Origin: Elusimicrobiota bacterium
GTDB lineage: Bacteria; Elusimicrobiota; UBA5214; JBBAAG01
Direction of reading: 5' to 3'
NCBI GenBank assembly: GCA_041658405.1
Contig: JBBAAG010000014.1
Coordinates: 1-46,212, forward strand
Length of the DNA: 46,212 nucleotides
Of the stretch, positions 27,839 to 36,464 are shown one piece after another (position 1 is the first letter of the stretch; each line of letters starts with the position of its first letter). A model generated the notes under the pieces. The model saw nothing but the letters and a program-made list of their open reading frames with translations. It made no database searches and was not told the origin of the DNA. The translations under genes and the position numbers were made by a program.

Positions 27839-29242
27839 ATGTGTGCACTATTTAGAAGCAATAAGATCGGACAGGGTATTGACCTCATCAAGTCAAACAA
27901 AATGGATGAAGCACTACAGTTTTTTGCGGAAATCCACACAAAAGAACCTAAGAACGTCGACGCTATCATTGAAATAGCAAAAATATACTTCAAAAAAAAC
28001 GATATTAGTTCCTGTAAAAACATATTGTTAAATGCAATTGAGCTTAATCTCGATAAAGACAATATTGATGCAATACTTGAACTAACAAACCATCGTATGA
28101 TTGCCAGTGATAAGTACCTCAACAATTCACCTGTATTTTCACCGGACGGCACCAAGATTGTCTATACCTCAATCCGTAACGACACCAACGGCGACAATCT
28201 TATTGACAACAACGACCGTGCGGGATTGTATATGTACGACCTGTATGCAAACAAAGAAACAGAACTTGTGAGTGACAAGTACCATAACTCAGCGCCCTCC
28301 TTTTCCCCGGATGGAACCAAAATAGTCTGCCTCTCCGCAAGAAGAGATACTAACCATGACGGTATGATTAACCATATGGACAACCCTGAACTATGTGTAA
28401 TAGAAACAAGTTCAGGAAAAGAAAGCTTATATATTTCCGGGGAATGGTGTTTCAAACACCCGACATTATCTCCTGATAACAGGCACTTGTTATTCTCAGG
28501 CTGGCGTCCGGGATCTGAGATCCTGGGGATCTATGTCTGGAACCTGGAAACTGGTAATACTAAAAGAATATCGCCGGAACGGTTCAACAACACATACCCC
28601 ACATGGTGTCCCGAAGGTAAGAATATATTGTACACCAGCTGGAGAGAAGATTCTAACCATGACGATATAATCAGTATACAGGACAATTCCGGGATTTATA
28701 TTTTTGATATGGAAAAAAATGAGGAACATCAGCTGGTAAACCATAACTATGATTCACGGTTCCCGCATTTTTCACCCGACGGCAAGACAATACTATACCT
28801 CTCCCGCAGGAGAGATACTAATAATGACGGTAAGATTGACTCGTTTGATAATCCCGGTATTTTTGTGATGAACCTAAAAACCAGGAAAGAAAGTATTGTC
28901 GTATCCGACGATTACTTTAATTTATTCCCGACCTTTACGCATGATTCCGATAATATTGTATACCTTGGCAGCTGGCGCAGCGGTAAAAAAAAGGTGTATA
29001 ACCGCGATTATTTTGAGAATAAAGGCGTATACATGTCTTCAATTTCCTCACACAAGGAAGCTAATATCGTTAATGAAAAATATTATGGCTGCCGGAATAC
29101 CGTCGCATCGCCGAGCCAGGATATGGTGACATATCTTTCCTGGAGAAAAAAAACTAACCGCGGGGTCTATCTCGCATACCTAAAAAAAGAGTTGACAAAA
29201 GACGAGCTCAAGAATATCATTATAAACAACTTCGGTGATTGA
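27839..29242 (+). CDS. TPR plus TolB/WD40-like (PD40) beta-propeller protein with EF-hand-like loops
   Basis: A 467-residue protein without a clear signal peptide. Residues ~1-85 are TPR-like (KMDEALQFFAEIHTKEPKN). Residues ~95-445 form about six PD40 blades, each with an NSPxFSPDGTKIVY-type strand pair. Four blades carry a Ca-loop-like insert DxNxDxxIxxxD, near residues 115 (DTNGDNLIDNND), 170, 271 and 326. The other blades have shortened loops. TolB-like propellers bind protein partners, and the loops resemble EF-hand or dockerin calcium sites. A CRP-type site precedes its promoter. The function is unknown. Confidence 0.72.
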   Translation: MCALFRSNKIGQGIDLIKSNKMDEALQFFAEIHTKEPKNVDAIIEIAKIYFKKNDISSCKNILLNAIELNLDKDNIDAILELTNHRMIASDKYLNNSPVFSPDGTKIVYTSIRNDTNGDNLIDNNDRAGLYMYDLYANKETELVSDKYHNSAPSFSPDGTKIVCLSARRDTNHDGMINHMDNPELCVIETSSGKESLYISGEWCFKHPTLSPDNRHLLFSGWRPGSEILGIYVWNLETGNTKRISPERFNNTYPTWCPEGKNILYTSWREDSNHDDIISIQDNSGIYIFDMEKNEEHQLVNHNYDSRFPHFSPDGKTILYLSRRRDTNNDGKIDSFDNPGIFVMNLKTRKESIVVSDDYFNLFPTFTHDSDNIVYLGSWRSGKKKVYNRDYFENKGVYMSSISSHKEANIVNEKYYGCRNTVASPSQDMVTYLSWRKKTNRGVYLAYLKKELTKDELKNIIINNFGD

Positions 29243-29278
29243 GCTCTAGTGAAGTAATGAAAATAGATTAAGGCAAAT

Positions 29279-29848
29279 ATGATTATCGGTATTACAGGCT
29301 CCAATGGCGCTGGTAAAGGCGCTGCTACAGAATATTTGAAGGCCAAAGGGTATGTTATATACTCATTATCCGATGTTGTAAGAGAAGAAGCTGCAGCACG
29401 CGGGTTGGATAATTCAAGGGCAAACCTCGTAAAAACCGGGCGTGAACTCCGGGATACCTACGGCCCGGATGTTTTAGTTGTTAAACTTGAACCCAAACTT
29501 AACACTGTACCAACCGGCAAATTTGTGGTGGACAGCATCCGCAATACCGGCGAGATACAACGTTTACGCATAAACCCGGCGTTTGTATTATTAGGTATTG
29601 ACGCTGCAGCGGAAATACGGTATAACCGCATAGTTACGCGGTCCCGCGCGGGTGATACCCTTACTTATAAAGCATTCATCAAAAATGAACAAACAGAAAA
29701 TTCGAGTACTGCAGCGGGACAGCAGTTAGGAAAGTGTATACAGGAAGCTGACATAATAATATTAAACAATACAACACTAGACTCATTCCATAAACGTATA
29801 AACATTTTTTTGGAAGGCGTGGAACGGTATGTCAATAAACAAAAGTAG
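29279..29848 (+). CDS. P-loop NTPase of the nucleotide-kinase-like (UPF0200/dephospho-CoA-kinase-like) type
   Basis: A 189-residue protein beginning GITGSNGAGKGAATEYL, an adenylate-kinase-style P-loop. The usual GKGT or GKS/T is GKGAA here, so the hydroxyl residue that helps hold magnesium is missing at its normal place. Further kinase-like elements are VVDSIRNTGEI (Walker-B-like) and TRSRAGDTLTYKAF in the lid region. The end overlaps the dCMP deaminase start by 20 bases, so a role in nucleotide metabolism is likely. The substrate is unknown. Its ATG has a modest AAGG ribosome binding site. Confidence 0.75.
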   Translation: MIIGITGSNGAGKGAATEYLKAKGYVIYSLSDVVREEAAARGLDNSRANLVKTGRELRDTYGPDVLVVKLEPKLNTVPTGKFVVDSIRNTGEIQRLRINPAFVLLGIDAAAEIRYNRIVTRSRAGDTLTYKAFIKNEQTENSSTAAGQQLGKCIQEADIIILNNTTLDSFHKRINIFLEGVERYVNKQK

Positions 29849-30332
29849 GAACAAAACGTATAAACGTTTAAGCTGGGATGAATACTTCTTAAAACTTGCG
29901 TTACTCGTAGCGGAACGCAGCACATGTGTACGCCATCATGTCGGCGCAGTTATTGTACGTAACCGCCGGGTACTAACCACAGGATACAACGGTGCTGCAG
30001 CAGGGGTTAAGGATTGTATGGAACTCGGATGCCTGCGTAACGCACTGAACATCCCGTCAGGCCAGCGTCACGAAATATGCAGGGCAATACATGCGGAACA
30101 GAACGCCATCATCCAAGCCGCTACCTACGGGACGGATATCTCCGGAGGAACATTATACTGCACGCATTCACCCTGTATACTTTGCGCGAAGATGCTGGTC
30201 AACGCAAAAATTATGCGGTTCGTTTCCTGCGGGGAGTACGCGGATAAACAGTTCATCGCATTATTTAAAGAAGCTAAGGTAGAATTTGTTAAATTACCGA
30301 AGCCAAAACTTGTGATTGACACCCTGGATTGA
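29829..30332 (+). CDS. Deoxycytidylate (dCMP) deaminase
   Basis: A 167-residue zinc deaminase (ComEB type) that turns dCMP into dUMP for dTMP synthesis. The catalytic site is IHAEQNAI (His, Glu) with SPCILCAKM (two Cys). A second structural zinc site typical of dCMP deaminases is visible as CMELGC, HEIC and nearby residues. The N-terminal WDEYFLKLALLVAERSTC is also standard. It overlaps the P-loop gene, and its stop overlaps the -35 of the comM promoter. Confidence 0.94.
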   Translation: MSINKSRNKTYKRLSWDEYFLKLALLVAERSTCVRHHVGAVIVRNRRVLTTGYNGAAAGVKDCMELGCLRNALNIPSGQRHEICRAIHAEQNAIIQAATYGTDISGGTLYCTHSPCILCAKMLVNAKIMRFVSCGEYADKQFIALFKEAKVEFVKLPKPKLVIDTLD

Positions 30333-30358
30333 TTTTTTGTTCATAACTGTGCTATAAT
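30329..30358 (+). promoter_or_regulatory. Promoter for comM and the downstream envelope genes
   Basis: TTGATT (30329-30334) overlaps the dCMP deaminase stop. After 18 bases comes TATAAT (30353-30358), preceded by TGC and so forming an extended -10. The predicted leader to the comM ATG is about 53 bases. Confidence 0.65.
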
Positions 30359-30417
30359 TTTTTTTGAAAATCGGATTAATACGCAGCTTTTTGGGTTGGA
30401 TTGGAGTGACAAATACG

Positions 30418-31968
30418 ATGTTATCGCATGTTTACACAAGCACAGTGGTTGGTATCGACGGATGCATGGTAAAGGTTGAACTAGACATCTCCACGGGATT
30501 ACCTTCATTCTCGATAGTAGGCTTACCTGACACCGCAGTAAAAGAATCGCGTGACCGCGTAACTTCTGCATTACGTAATACAGGATACGACTTCCCTATA
30601 AAACGTATCACCGTGAACCTAGCCCCCGCGGATATCCGTAAAGCAGGCGCGGCATATGATCTACCCATAGCGATAGGGATACTTTCCGCAACTGAACAAA
30701 TTAACTCATCCGCGCTTAACGACTACATCCTTATCGGTGAACTTTCGTTGGACGGTAAAGTCAGGGAAGTACACGGTATTCTGCCGATAGCGTTAAAAGC
30801 ACGGGAAAACGGGTTTCAAGGCATTATTCTCCCGGAGAACAATAAAGTTGAAGCGTCAGTCGTAAAAGATATTGATATTATCCCGGTTATAAGCCTGGAA
30901 CAAACCGTAAATTTTTTGAATGACAAAACATCGGTAACCCCGTACTCCGTTAATCTACAAACATTATTCTCTGACAAACAACAGTATATTTACGACTTTG
31001 CGGATGTCAAAGGGCAGGAGTTCGCAAAACGCGCATTGGAAGTCGCTGCAGCGGGCGCGCATAATATTTTACTTATCGGCCCTCCGGGTGCCGGGAAAAC
31101 TATGCTGGCTAAACGGTTAGCCACAATCTTACCGGATCTGACCTTAGAAGAAGCTGTGGAAAGTACGAAGATACATTCCGTTGCGGGTATACTTGGTAAA
31201 AAAACAGCATTAAACGGTACCCGGCCGTTCAGGTCACCGCATCATTCAATAAGTAACACCGCGCTTATCGGCGGCGGAATATTCCCGCGCCCAGGTGAGG
31301 TTTCACTTGCGCATCACGGAGTATTATTCCTTGATGAACTCCCGGAATTCAGGCGTGATGTCCTTGAAGTTTTGCGACAGCCACTGGAAGATTGTGTAGT
31401 AACAATCTCTCGTGCAGCTGCCAGTATAACCTACCCCGCAAGGTTTACCCTTGCCTGCGCAATGAACCCGTGTCCCTGCGGGTACTACGGGCATCCGTTA
31501 CGCGAATGCGCGTGTACGCCGTTCCAGATTGAGAAGTACTTAAGTAAAATCTCGGGCCCGTTGATGGACCGCATAGATATACACGTTGAAGTTCCTGCAT
31601 TAAAGATTGACGAACTTACCGCACGGATTTTTGTTAGTGAACCTTCAGATACCATACGTAAACGCGTAGTCGCTACACGTGAAATACAAACTGCCAGGTT
31701 TAAGGGGTATCAGCATATCCACGCTAATGCGCATATGTCATCACGCGAGATCAAGCATTTTTGTGTACTCAACACCGCCAGCCATCTTTTGTTACGCAGC
31801 GCAATTGAAAAACTTGGCCTTTCCGCCCGTGCGTATGACCGTATACTCAAAGTAGCAAGGACAATCGCGGATTTAAATACGCATACTGACATCCAAACCC
31901 AGGACGTTGCGGAAGCTATACAGTACCGCAGTCTGGACCGCAAACTATTTGCCGGAGGTGTTATCTAG
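30418..31968 (+). CDS. comM: ComM/YifB-type Mg-chelatase-like AAA+ ATPase
   Basis: A 516-residue hexameric AAA+ helicase. In naturally competent bacteria ComM drives branch migration during uptake of homologous DNA, and the family is also widespread in other bacteria. The N-terminal S5-like Lon-type domain includes GLPDTAVKESRDRV and NLAPADIRK. The Walker A is GPPGAGKT (~221), the Walker B is VLFLDELPEF, and the Cys-rich segment AMNPCPCGYYG is present. A TTG at 30364 opens the frame, but the ATG at 30418 with GGAG 8-10 bases upstream gives the conserved N-terminus. The next ATG follows the stop codon directly. Confidence 0.95.
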   Translation: MLSHVYTSTVVGIDGCMVKVELDISTGLPSFSIVGLPDTAVKESRDRVTSALRNTGYDFPIKRITVNLAPADIRKAGAAYDLPIAIGILSATEQINSSALNDYILIGELSLDGKVREVHGILPIALKARENGFQGIILPENNKVEASVVKDIDIIPVISLEQTVNFLNDKTSVTPYSVNLQTLFSDKQQYIYDFADVKGQEFAKRALEVAAAGAHNILLIGPPGAGKTMLAKRLATILPDLTLEEAVESTKIHSVAGILGKKTALNGTRPFRSPHHSISNTALIGGGIFPRPGEVSLAHHGVLFLDELPEFRRDVLEVLRQPLEDCVVTISRAAASITYPARFTLACAMNPCPCGYYGHPLRECACTPFQIEKYLSKISGPLMDRIDIHVEVPALKIDELTARIFVSEPSDTIRKRVVATREIQTARFKGYQHIHANAHMSSREIKHFCVLNTASHLLLRSAIEKLGLSARAYDRILKVARTIADLNTHTDIQTQDVAEAIQYRSLDRKLFAGGVI

Positions 31969-32835
31969 ATGAGAAACAAAATGATACTACATATTTTTGC
32001 GGGTATCCTGATTCATAACTCAACACTTTGTATTGCTCTGGCGGAAGTTATACTTACCCAACCAACGTTTGACAATTATTATTCACCCCCCAGTGGAAAA
32101 GGTAACCGTGTTTCCGGGGTTCTTAATACATACACTTCCTGCGGAGTTATGACTAAAAAAACAGTCTTACCGGTAAACACTGCGTTGTTCATAATAACTA
32201 AAGGCACTCCTGTCAGTATAGACCCGCGGTTGTATACTGAAAAACAACAATATTACCCGTCAGTAAAAGAGGTATACCTCTACTGCACAACAGTGCCGGG
32301 TAGTGAGGTTATCAGCATTACGGCAGTAGATCAGGAGAACAGAGTTATTGACCCTGAACTAAGTTTTAGTTACACAATCTCACCTGAAGGCAAGGTTGAA
32401 CTTCGGATGCTATTAAACACACTTTTAAATACATACCTGCTTACACGGGAAATCATCGTAACCCTGCGCACTTCTACTCCGTCGGGTGAAACCACAGAAT
32501 TTATTTCTTCGCCATTACTATTTTTCCCGGATAAACGAATAGTTAATATATACAACAACATATTTTATCCTCACAGAGATGAATATTTTATTGTTAATAT
32601 CTCAGGCGGGAATACAGAAGAAAAGTTTGAGTTCAGCATTTACGACCTCATGGGTAATATCGTATACAACAAACAAAGCGGGGTACTCAACACCGGGTAC
32701 GGTACAACCTTAACCTGGGATGGCGAACAAAAAAACAGCGGGGTAGTTGTCCCCAGCGGCACGTATTTTGTACAGGTACTTCTTCTCCCTCAAAAAACCG
32801 AGGTATGTAACTGTAAGGTAGTGGTTATACAATGA
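31969..32835 (+). CDS. Secreted protein with FlgD-like C-terminal Ig domain
   Basis: A 288-residue protein with a signal peptide (about residues 1-25). The first ~200 residues form an unrecognised beta-rich domain. The last ~95 residues show the FlgD/type-IX-like pattern IYDLMGNIVYNKQ, LTWDGEQKNSG and SGTYFVQ. The ATG directly abuts the comM stop and uses GGAGGTG inside comM as ribosome binding site, so it is cotranscribed with comM. It overlaps the following barrel gene by ATGA. Confidence 0.68.
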   Translation: MRNKMILHIFAGILIHNSTLCIALAEVILTQPTFDNYYSPPSGKGNRVSGVLNTYTSCGVMTKKTVLPVNTALFIITKGTPVSIDPRLYTEKQQYYPSVKEVYLYCTTVPGSEVISITAVDQENRVIDPELSFSYTISPEGKVELRMLLNTLLNTYLLTREIIVTLRTSTPSGETTEFISSPLLFFPDKRIVNIYNNIFYPHRDEYFIVNISGGNTEEKFEFSIYDLMGNIVYNKQSGVLNTGYGTTLTWDGEQKNSGVVVPSGTYFVQVLLLPQKTEVCNCKVVVIQ

Positions 32836-33956
32836 ATAAACTTTTTACGTTCATTTTTGTGCTGATAAATATACTCATACTCTCTAAAATGCTAAACGCT
32901 GCGGAGACAGCAGGGTTACAATTTGTATTATTAACCCACGACCCTAAAACTGTTGCATTAATGGACTCCTGTGTATCCCAAACCACACGCACATCCTTTC
33001 CTGTGGAATTAACCCCGGCAGTAAATACGGTTAATAATGATATTGTCACAGAACTTTCCTCGACATATCTCCGCGGATTAAGTGATTCTTATGGTTACTC
33101 AATAAAGCTTACCCGCACACTTGCTTATAACGGAACAACTTTTATCTTCTGGAAAACAGGGTACTCCGCCGGAGAGATTCACTACACCAAACTTGATAAA
33201 ACCGGGAAAACAGTATTTGAAGACAGTGTTAACGCGGAATCCAGCGGTGTTACGGCGTTAACATTATCCCCCAAGCTTCTAAGGGTTAGTACTGCTCTTA
33301 TATCTACGGGGATAACACTAAAATATGTGGAAAGCACACTTGCACAGTGTTGTACGGTAAATACACTGCTTGCTGATACCGGGATTAACTGTATATTCAC
33401 TCAAATATTCCCAATATTTTCTTTGGGTATAACTTTGAACAATGCAGGGTTTAATGACTACAGTTATGACACTATCAAAGAATCACCGCCAACATTACTG
33501 AGAGCGGCAGTAGGGTTACAGGCCATACCCTTTTTACCGGACTGCGTGACAACCATTGCGTACCATAAAGGAGTTAACAGTAATAACGAATGGTATAGCG
33601 CCGGATGCGAGAACCGTGTATCGGAAAAACTATTGATTAGATTCGGCCTGAAACTATATGACGGCTATACCACTTATGCAGCTGGGGGTAGTTTAAGGAT
33701 CCGTAATTTTGTGCTGGACTACACCGTAAACACTACCGTCAACGGTACAATGATGCATCGTGCAGGGATTAACTACAGTATTAGTTCTGCAGTATATAAA
33801 GAAACTATTGACGATATATACAATAAAGGTGTAGAATATTTTGAGTCAGGGGATTATGTTAATGCGAGCATTATGTTTGCAGAGGTTATAACTAAAACGC
33901 CTGAGCATGCGGATGCAGTGCGTATGCTGACAATCATCGGCGGTAAGTTAAAGTAA
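32832..33956 (+). CDS. PorV/UPF0164-like outer-membrane barrel with C-terminal TPR
   Basis: A 374-residue protein with a signal peptide (about residues 1-23). A beta-strand-rich region of ~290 residues follows, recalling the barrel part of the protein at 6605. A single TPR-like unit at the end (DIYNKGVEYFESGDYVNASIM) resembles the first TPR of that larger protein. Its start overlaps the secreted FlgD-like protein by ATGA. The secreted-protein/barrel order is the reverse of that at 6605-13722. Confidence 0.62.
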   Translation: MNKLFTFIFVLINILILSKMLNAAETAGLQFVLLTHDPKTVALMDSCVSQTTRTSFPVELTPAVNTVNNDIVTELSSTYLRGLSDSYGYSIKLTRTLAYNGTTFIFWKTGYSAGEIHYTKLDKTGKTVFEDSVNAESSGVTALTLSPKLLRVSTALISTGITLKYVESTLAQCCTVNTLLADTGINCIFTQIFPIFSLGITLNNAGFNDYSYDTIKESPPTLLRAAVGLQAIPFLPDCVTTIAYHKGVNSNNEWYSAGCENRVSEKLLIRFGLKLYDGYTTYAAGGSLRIRNFVLDYTVNTTVNGTMMHRAGINYSISSAVYKETIDDIYNKGVEYFESGDYVNASIMFAEVITKTPEHADAVRMLTIIGGKLK

Positions 33957-34002
33957 CCAAAAATGACCCCTGCAATAATTAAAGGAGGCGTGGAGAACTA
34001 TA

Positions 34003-34845
34003 ATGCGCAAACTTAACTCATTAAAACACATTTTAATTATTACTCTGGTACTATTCATAGGTACCGGGATGTTGTTTTCGGAAGAGAGTAGTTATACAGT
34101 AAACACCGGTGATTCACTCTGGAAAATCGCTACGGATAAATACGGGACAGGGTTTGAGTGGAAAAAAATATGGACTGCTAATCCGGGAATAAAAAACCCA
34201 AACCTCATTTTCCCGGGTGATACTATCTTACTCCCCGATGCATCTACCCTCGCAGCAATAACAGAACCCTCACAGCCTGCGCAGATGCAGGAAACACCGT
34301 CTTCATCAACTCCCGCTGCTGCAGACACAAATTCCGCTGCATCATCAGCGGCACAGCCACAGGAAAAAGTTAACTCCCCTGCGAATGATAATACTGATAA
34401 AGGCGAAAAAATAGCTGAAGGACAGGTTGAAACTGAACAGGAAGAAGAAAAACCGGCCGCCACTATGGAACTCCGTACTACCGATAAATCCTCAATCAAT
34501 TCAGGGGATAAGTATACCACCGACAGTTTTATAGTACCCGAAAAAATTAATATTGACGGTAAAATCGTAGGCTCCCAGGACGATAAGTTCCTGATTTCAC
34601 AGGGCGATATTGTATATCTCAACTTCGGAAAAAATAAGGGCGCTAAGGCCGGGTTAAAATGTATAGTTTACCGTATCTCAAAATCAGTCATAAGTGAAGA
34701 TACCGGTAAAGATATAGGCACGGCATACCTTAAAACCGGCGTTCTGGAGATAAGCTCAGATGTTGAAGACGACGTTTCCACCGCAAGGGTTAGCATTATT
34801 TACACACCACTGGAAATCGGTGACCTTGTGAGGTTGATAAAATAA
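34003..34845 (+). CDS. LysM-domain protein with C-terminal beta domain
   Basis: A 280-residue exported protein. A signal sequence (about residues 1-26) precedes a single LysM (~31-76: YTVNTGDSLWKIA, WTANPGIKNPN, IFPGDTILLP), which binds peptidoglycan. A ~90-residue Ala/Ser/Glu-rich linker follows. The C-terminal ~100 residues (QGDIVYLNFGKNKGAKAG, then LEIGDLVRLIK) resemble a FlgT-C-like beta domain seen in other LysM proteins. The ribosome binding site is a strong AAAGGAGG. Gene order suggests a role in envelope organisation. Confidence 0.82.
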   Translation: MRKLNSLKHILIITLVLFIGTGMLFSEESSYTVNTGDSLWKIATDKYGTGFEWKKIWTANPGIKNPNLIFPGDTILLPDASTLAAITEPSQPAQMQETPSSSTPAAADTNSAASSAAQPQEKVNSPANDNTDKGEKIAEGQVETEQEEEKPAATMELRTTDKSSINSGDKYTTDSFIVPEKINIDGKIVGSQDDKFLISQGDIVYLNFGKNKGAKAGLKCIVYRISKSVISEDTGKDIGTAYLKTGVLEISSDVEDDVSTARVSIIYTPLEIGDLVRLIK

Positions 34846-34849
34846 ACAC

Positions 34850-35239
34850 ATGCGCGGATTCTTAACCGTTGTACTTATCATCGCGGGGATTATGTACGGC
34901 CTATACTGGGGATTGATGCAAGGAAATTTTCAAACTATCATAGACGAACATCATGAAGAATACCCTGTTATGGCAAAACTACAGACCCTTCTATGCTGGT
35001 CATTTTATATTAGCAGCCAATGGGAATTCGCACTGGGTGCATACAAGAAGTACCTGGAATACTTCCCGGATGACAACCCTGAACAAGCAAAAACTGTGAA
35101 GTTCAGGATTGCGGATTGTTACCAAAAACTTGACCGTGTAGACGAAGCTGCAGCGGTTTACCACGAAATCATTGAAGTTGACACCGGTACCTGGCGCGCA
35201 ACGATGTCGGGTAAACGGTTAGAAATGCTTAATAAGTAA
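34850..35239 (+). CDS. Small membrane-anchored TPR protein
   Basis: A 129-residue protein. Residues ~4-24 are one hydrophobic helix (LTVVLIIAGIMYGLYWGLM), probably an inner-membrane anchor. The remainder holds about two TPR units (WEFALGAYKKYLEYFPDDN and DRVDEAAAVYHEIIEV). It starts 4 bases after the LysM gene, so the two probably act together. No further function is recognisable. Confidence 0.7.
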   Translation: MRGFLTVVLIIAGIMYGLYWGLMQGNFQTIIDEHHEEYPVMAKLQTLLCWSFYISSQWEFALGAYKKYLEYFPDDNPEQAKTVKFRIADCYQKLDRVDEAAAVYHEIIEVDTGTWRATMSGKRLEMLNK

Positions 35240-35316
35240 TTCTGTACTCTATTCATAACATAATTAGTTAAATATTCATTTTGGTTTATTAATACTGGAT
35301 TGGGAGGCTTTTTTCT

Positions 35317-36456
35317 ATGGGCTTGGATGACAATAAACATGCGTGTATCATGCTAAATATGATACCGGATATAGGAACAACACGGATCCGCAGATTACAC
35401 GATTTTTTTAATGGTAACCTCCAGCGGGTATTCAAAGCAACAACTTCAGAACTCTGTAACGTAGAAGACATCGGTAAAATCCTTGCACAGCGCATAGCCA
35501 GCGCTGACTTAGACAGTGTGAATACAGAACTAAAACTAGCACAGGCGCTCGGGGTTAAGATAATAACGGTATATGACGATGAATACCCTTTGATGCTGAG
35601 GTATATCTCCGACCCGCCAACTGTTATGTATATCAGGGGAAGCATCCCCGCGCAGAACGATATCCCTGTAGCCGTGGTGGGTACACGCGCACCTACGAGC
35701 TACGGCAATATGGTTGCGGAACGGTTATCCACAGCCTTAGCCGAACTAGGGGTTACCACTGTCAGCGGCCTTGCCCGCGGGATTGATACCCGGGTACACT
35801 GCGCTACGCTTAACGCCGGAGGTAAAACAATCGCTGTCCTTGGCAACGGTTTATACCACCACTACCCTCCGGAGAACAAAAAACTTGAGGATAAAATCAT
35901 AGAGTCCGGTGCACTGATAAGCGAGTACCCGCTTAAGTATCCGCCTGATAAATCAAGTTTTCCCCGGCGGAACAGGTTAATCTCAGGGCTATGCCTGGGG
36001 GTAGTGGTGATCGAAGCAGGCTTAAAAAGCGGTGCACTGATAACCGCCAGGCTTGCCAGTGAGCAAGGTAAAGAAGTCTTTGCTGTCCCGGGTAATGTAT
36101 TCTCCAAATGTTCACAAGGGCCGCATATGCTTATAAAACAAGGCGCGAAGCTTGTGGAATCAATCACCGACATTATTGACGAACTAATGCCGTTGCGTGA
36201 ACGCCTCGCGGGTTTAACAGCAGAAACATTAAGGAAAAATAACCAAAATGTTTTTTGTATAATAAACAATTTAGCAGAAGACGAAAAATTGGTGTATAAT
36301 ATATTGCCTGTTGAACCAGTGGCATTGGATTCGATGATTGAAAACACAAATTTTTCGGTCAGCCATATATCACAGGTATTGTTACAGCTGGAAATAAAAG
36401 GGTTAGTAAAAACGTTAGCCGGTAAGATGTATTTAAAAGTAGGAAGCATGGAGTAG
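35317..36456 (+). CDS. dprA: DNA processing protein DprA
   Basis: A 379-residue DprA/Smf protein that loads RecA onto incoming single-stranded DNA in transformation. An N-terminal helical (SAM/HhH-like) domain carries PDIGTTRIRRLHDFF. The Rossmann core shows VVGTRAPTSYG, TVSGLARGIDTRVH, AVLGNGLYHHYPPEN, FPRRNRLISGLCLG and GALITARLASEQGK. A C-terminal winged helix of the DprA type (~310-375) is present. The ribosome binding site is GGGAGG. topA follows after 8 bases. Confidence 0.95.
   Translation: MGLDDNKHACIMLNMIPDIGTTRIRRLHDFFNGNLQRVFKATTSELCNVEDIGKILAQRIASADLDSVNTELKLAQALGVKIITVYDDEYPLMLRYISDPPTVMYIRGSIPAQNDIPVAVVGTRAPTSYGNMVAERLSTALAELGVTTVSGLARGIDTRVHCATLNAGGKTIAVLGNGLYHHYPPENKKLEDKIIESGALISEYPLKYPPDKSSFPRRNRLISGLCLGVVVIEAGLKSGALITARLASEQGKEVFAVPGNVFSKCSQGPHMLIKQGAKLVESITDIIDELMPLRERLAGLTAETLRKNNQNVFCIINNLAEDEKLVYNILPVEPVALDSMIENTNFSVSHISQVLLQLEIKGLVKTLAGKMYLKVGSME
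36271..36300 (+). promoter_or_regulatory. Possible internal promoter for topA inside dprA
   Basis: TTAGCA (36271-36276), 18 bases, then TATAAT (36295-36300) with TG directly before it. Another TATAAT sits at 36258-36263. Both lie inside dprA codons, so chance is a real alternative. Confidence 0.3.
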
Positions 36457-36464
36457 ATTTGATT

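Noticed and set aside
27777..27977. 66-codon frame upstream of and overlapping the TPR/propeller gene
   Set aside because: No recognisable protein features, and most of it is out-of-frame reading of the following gene.
36258..36263. First TATAAT inside dprA
   Set aside because: No -35-like hexamer at 15-19 bases, so it is likely chance in AT-rich codons; only the second copy was kept at low confidence.
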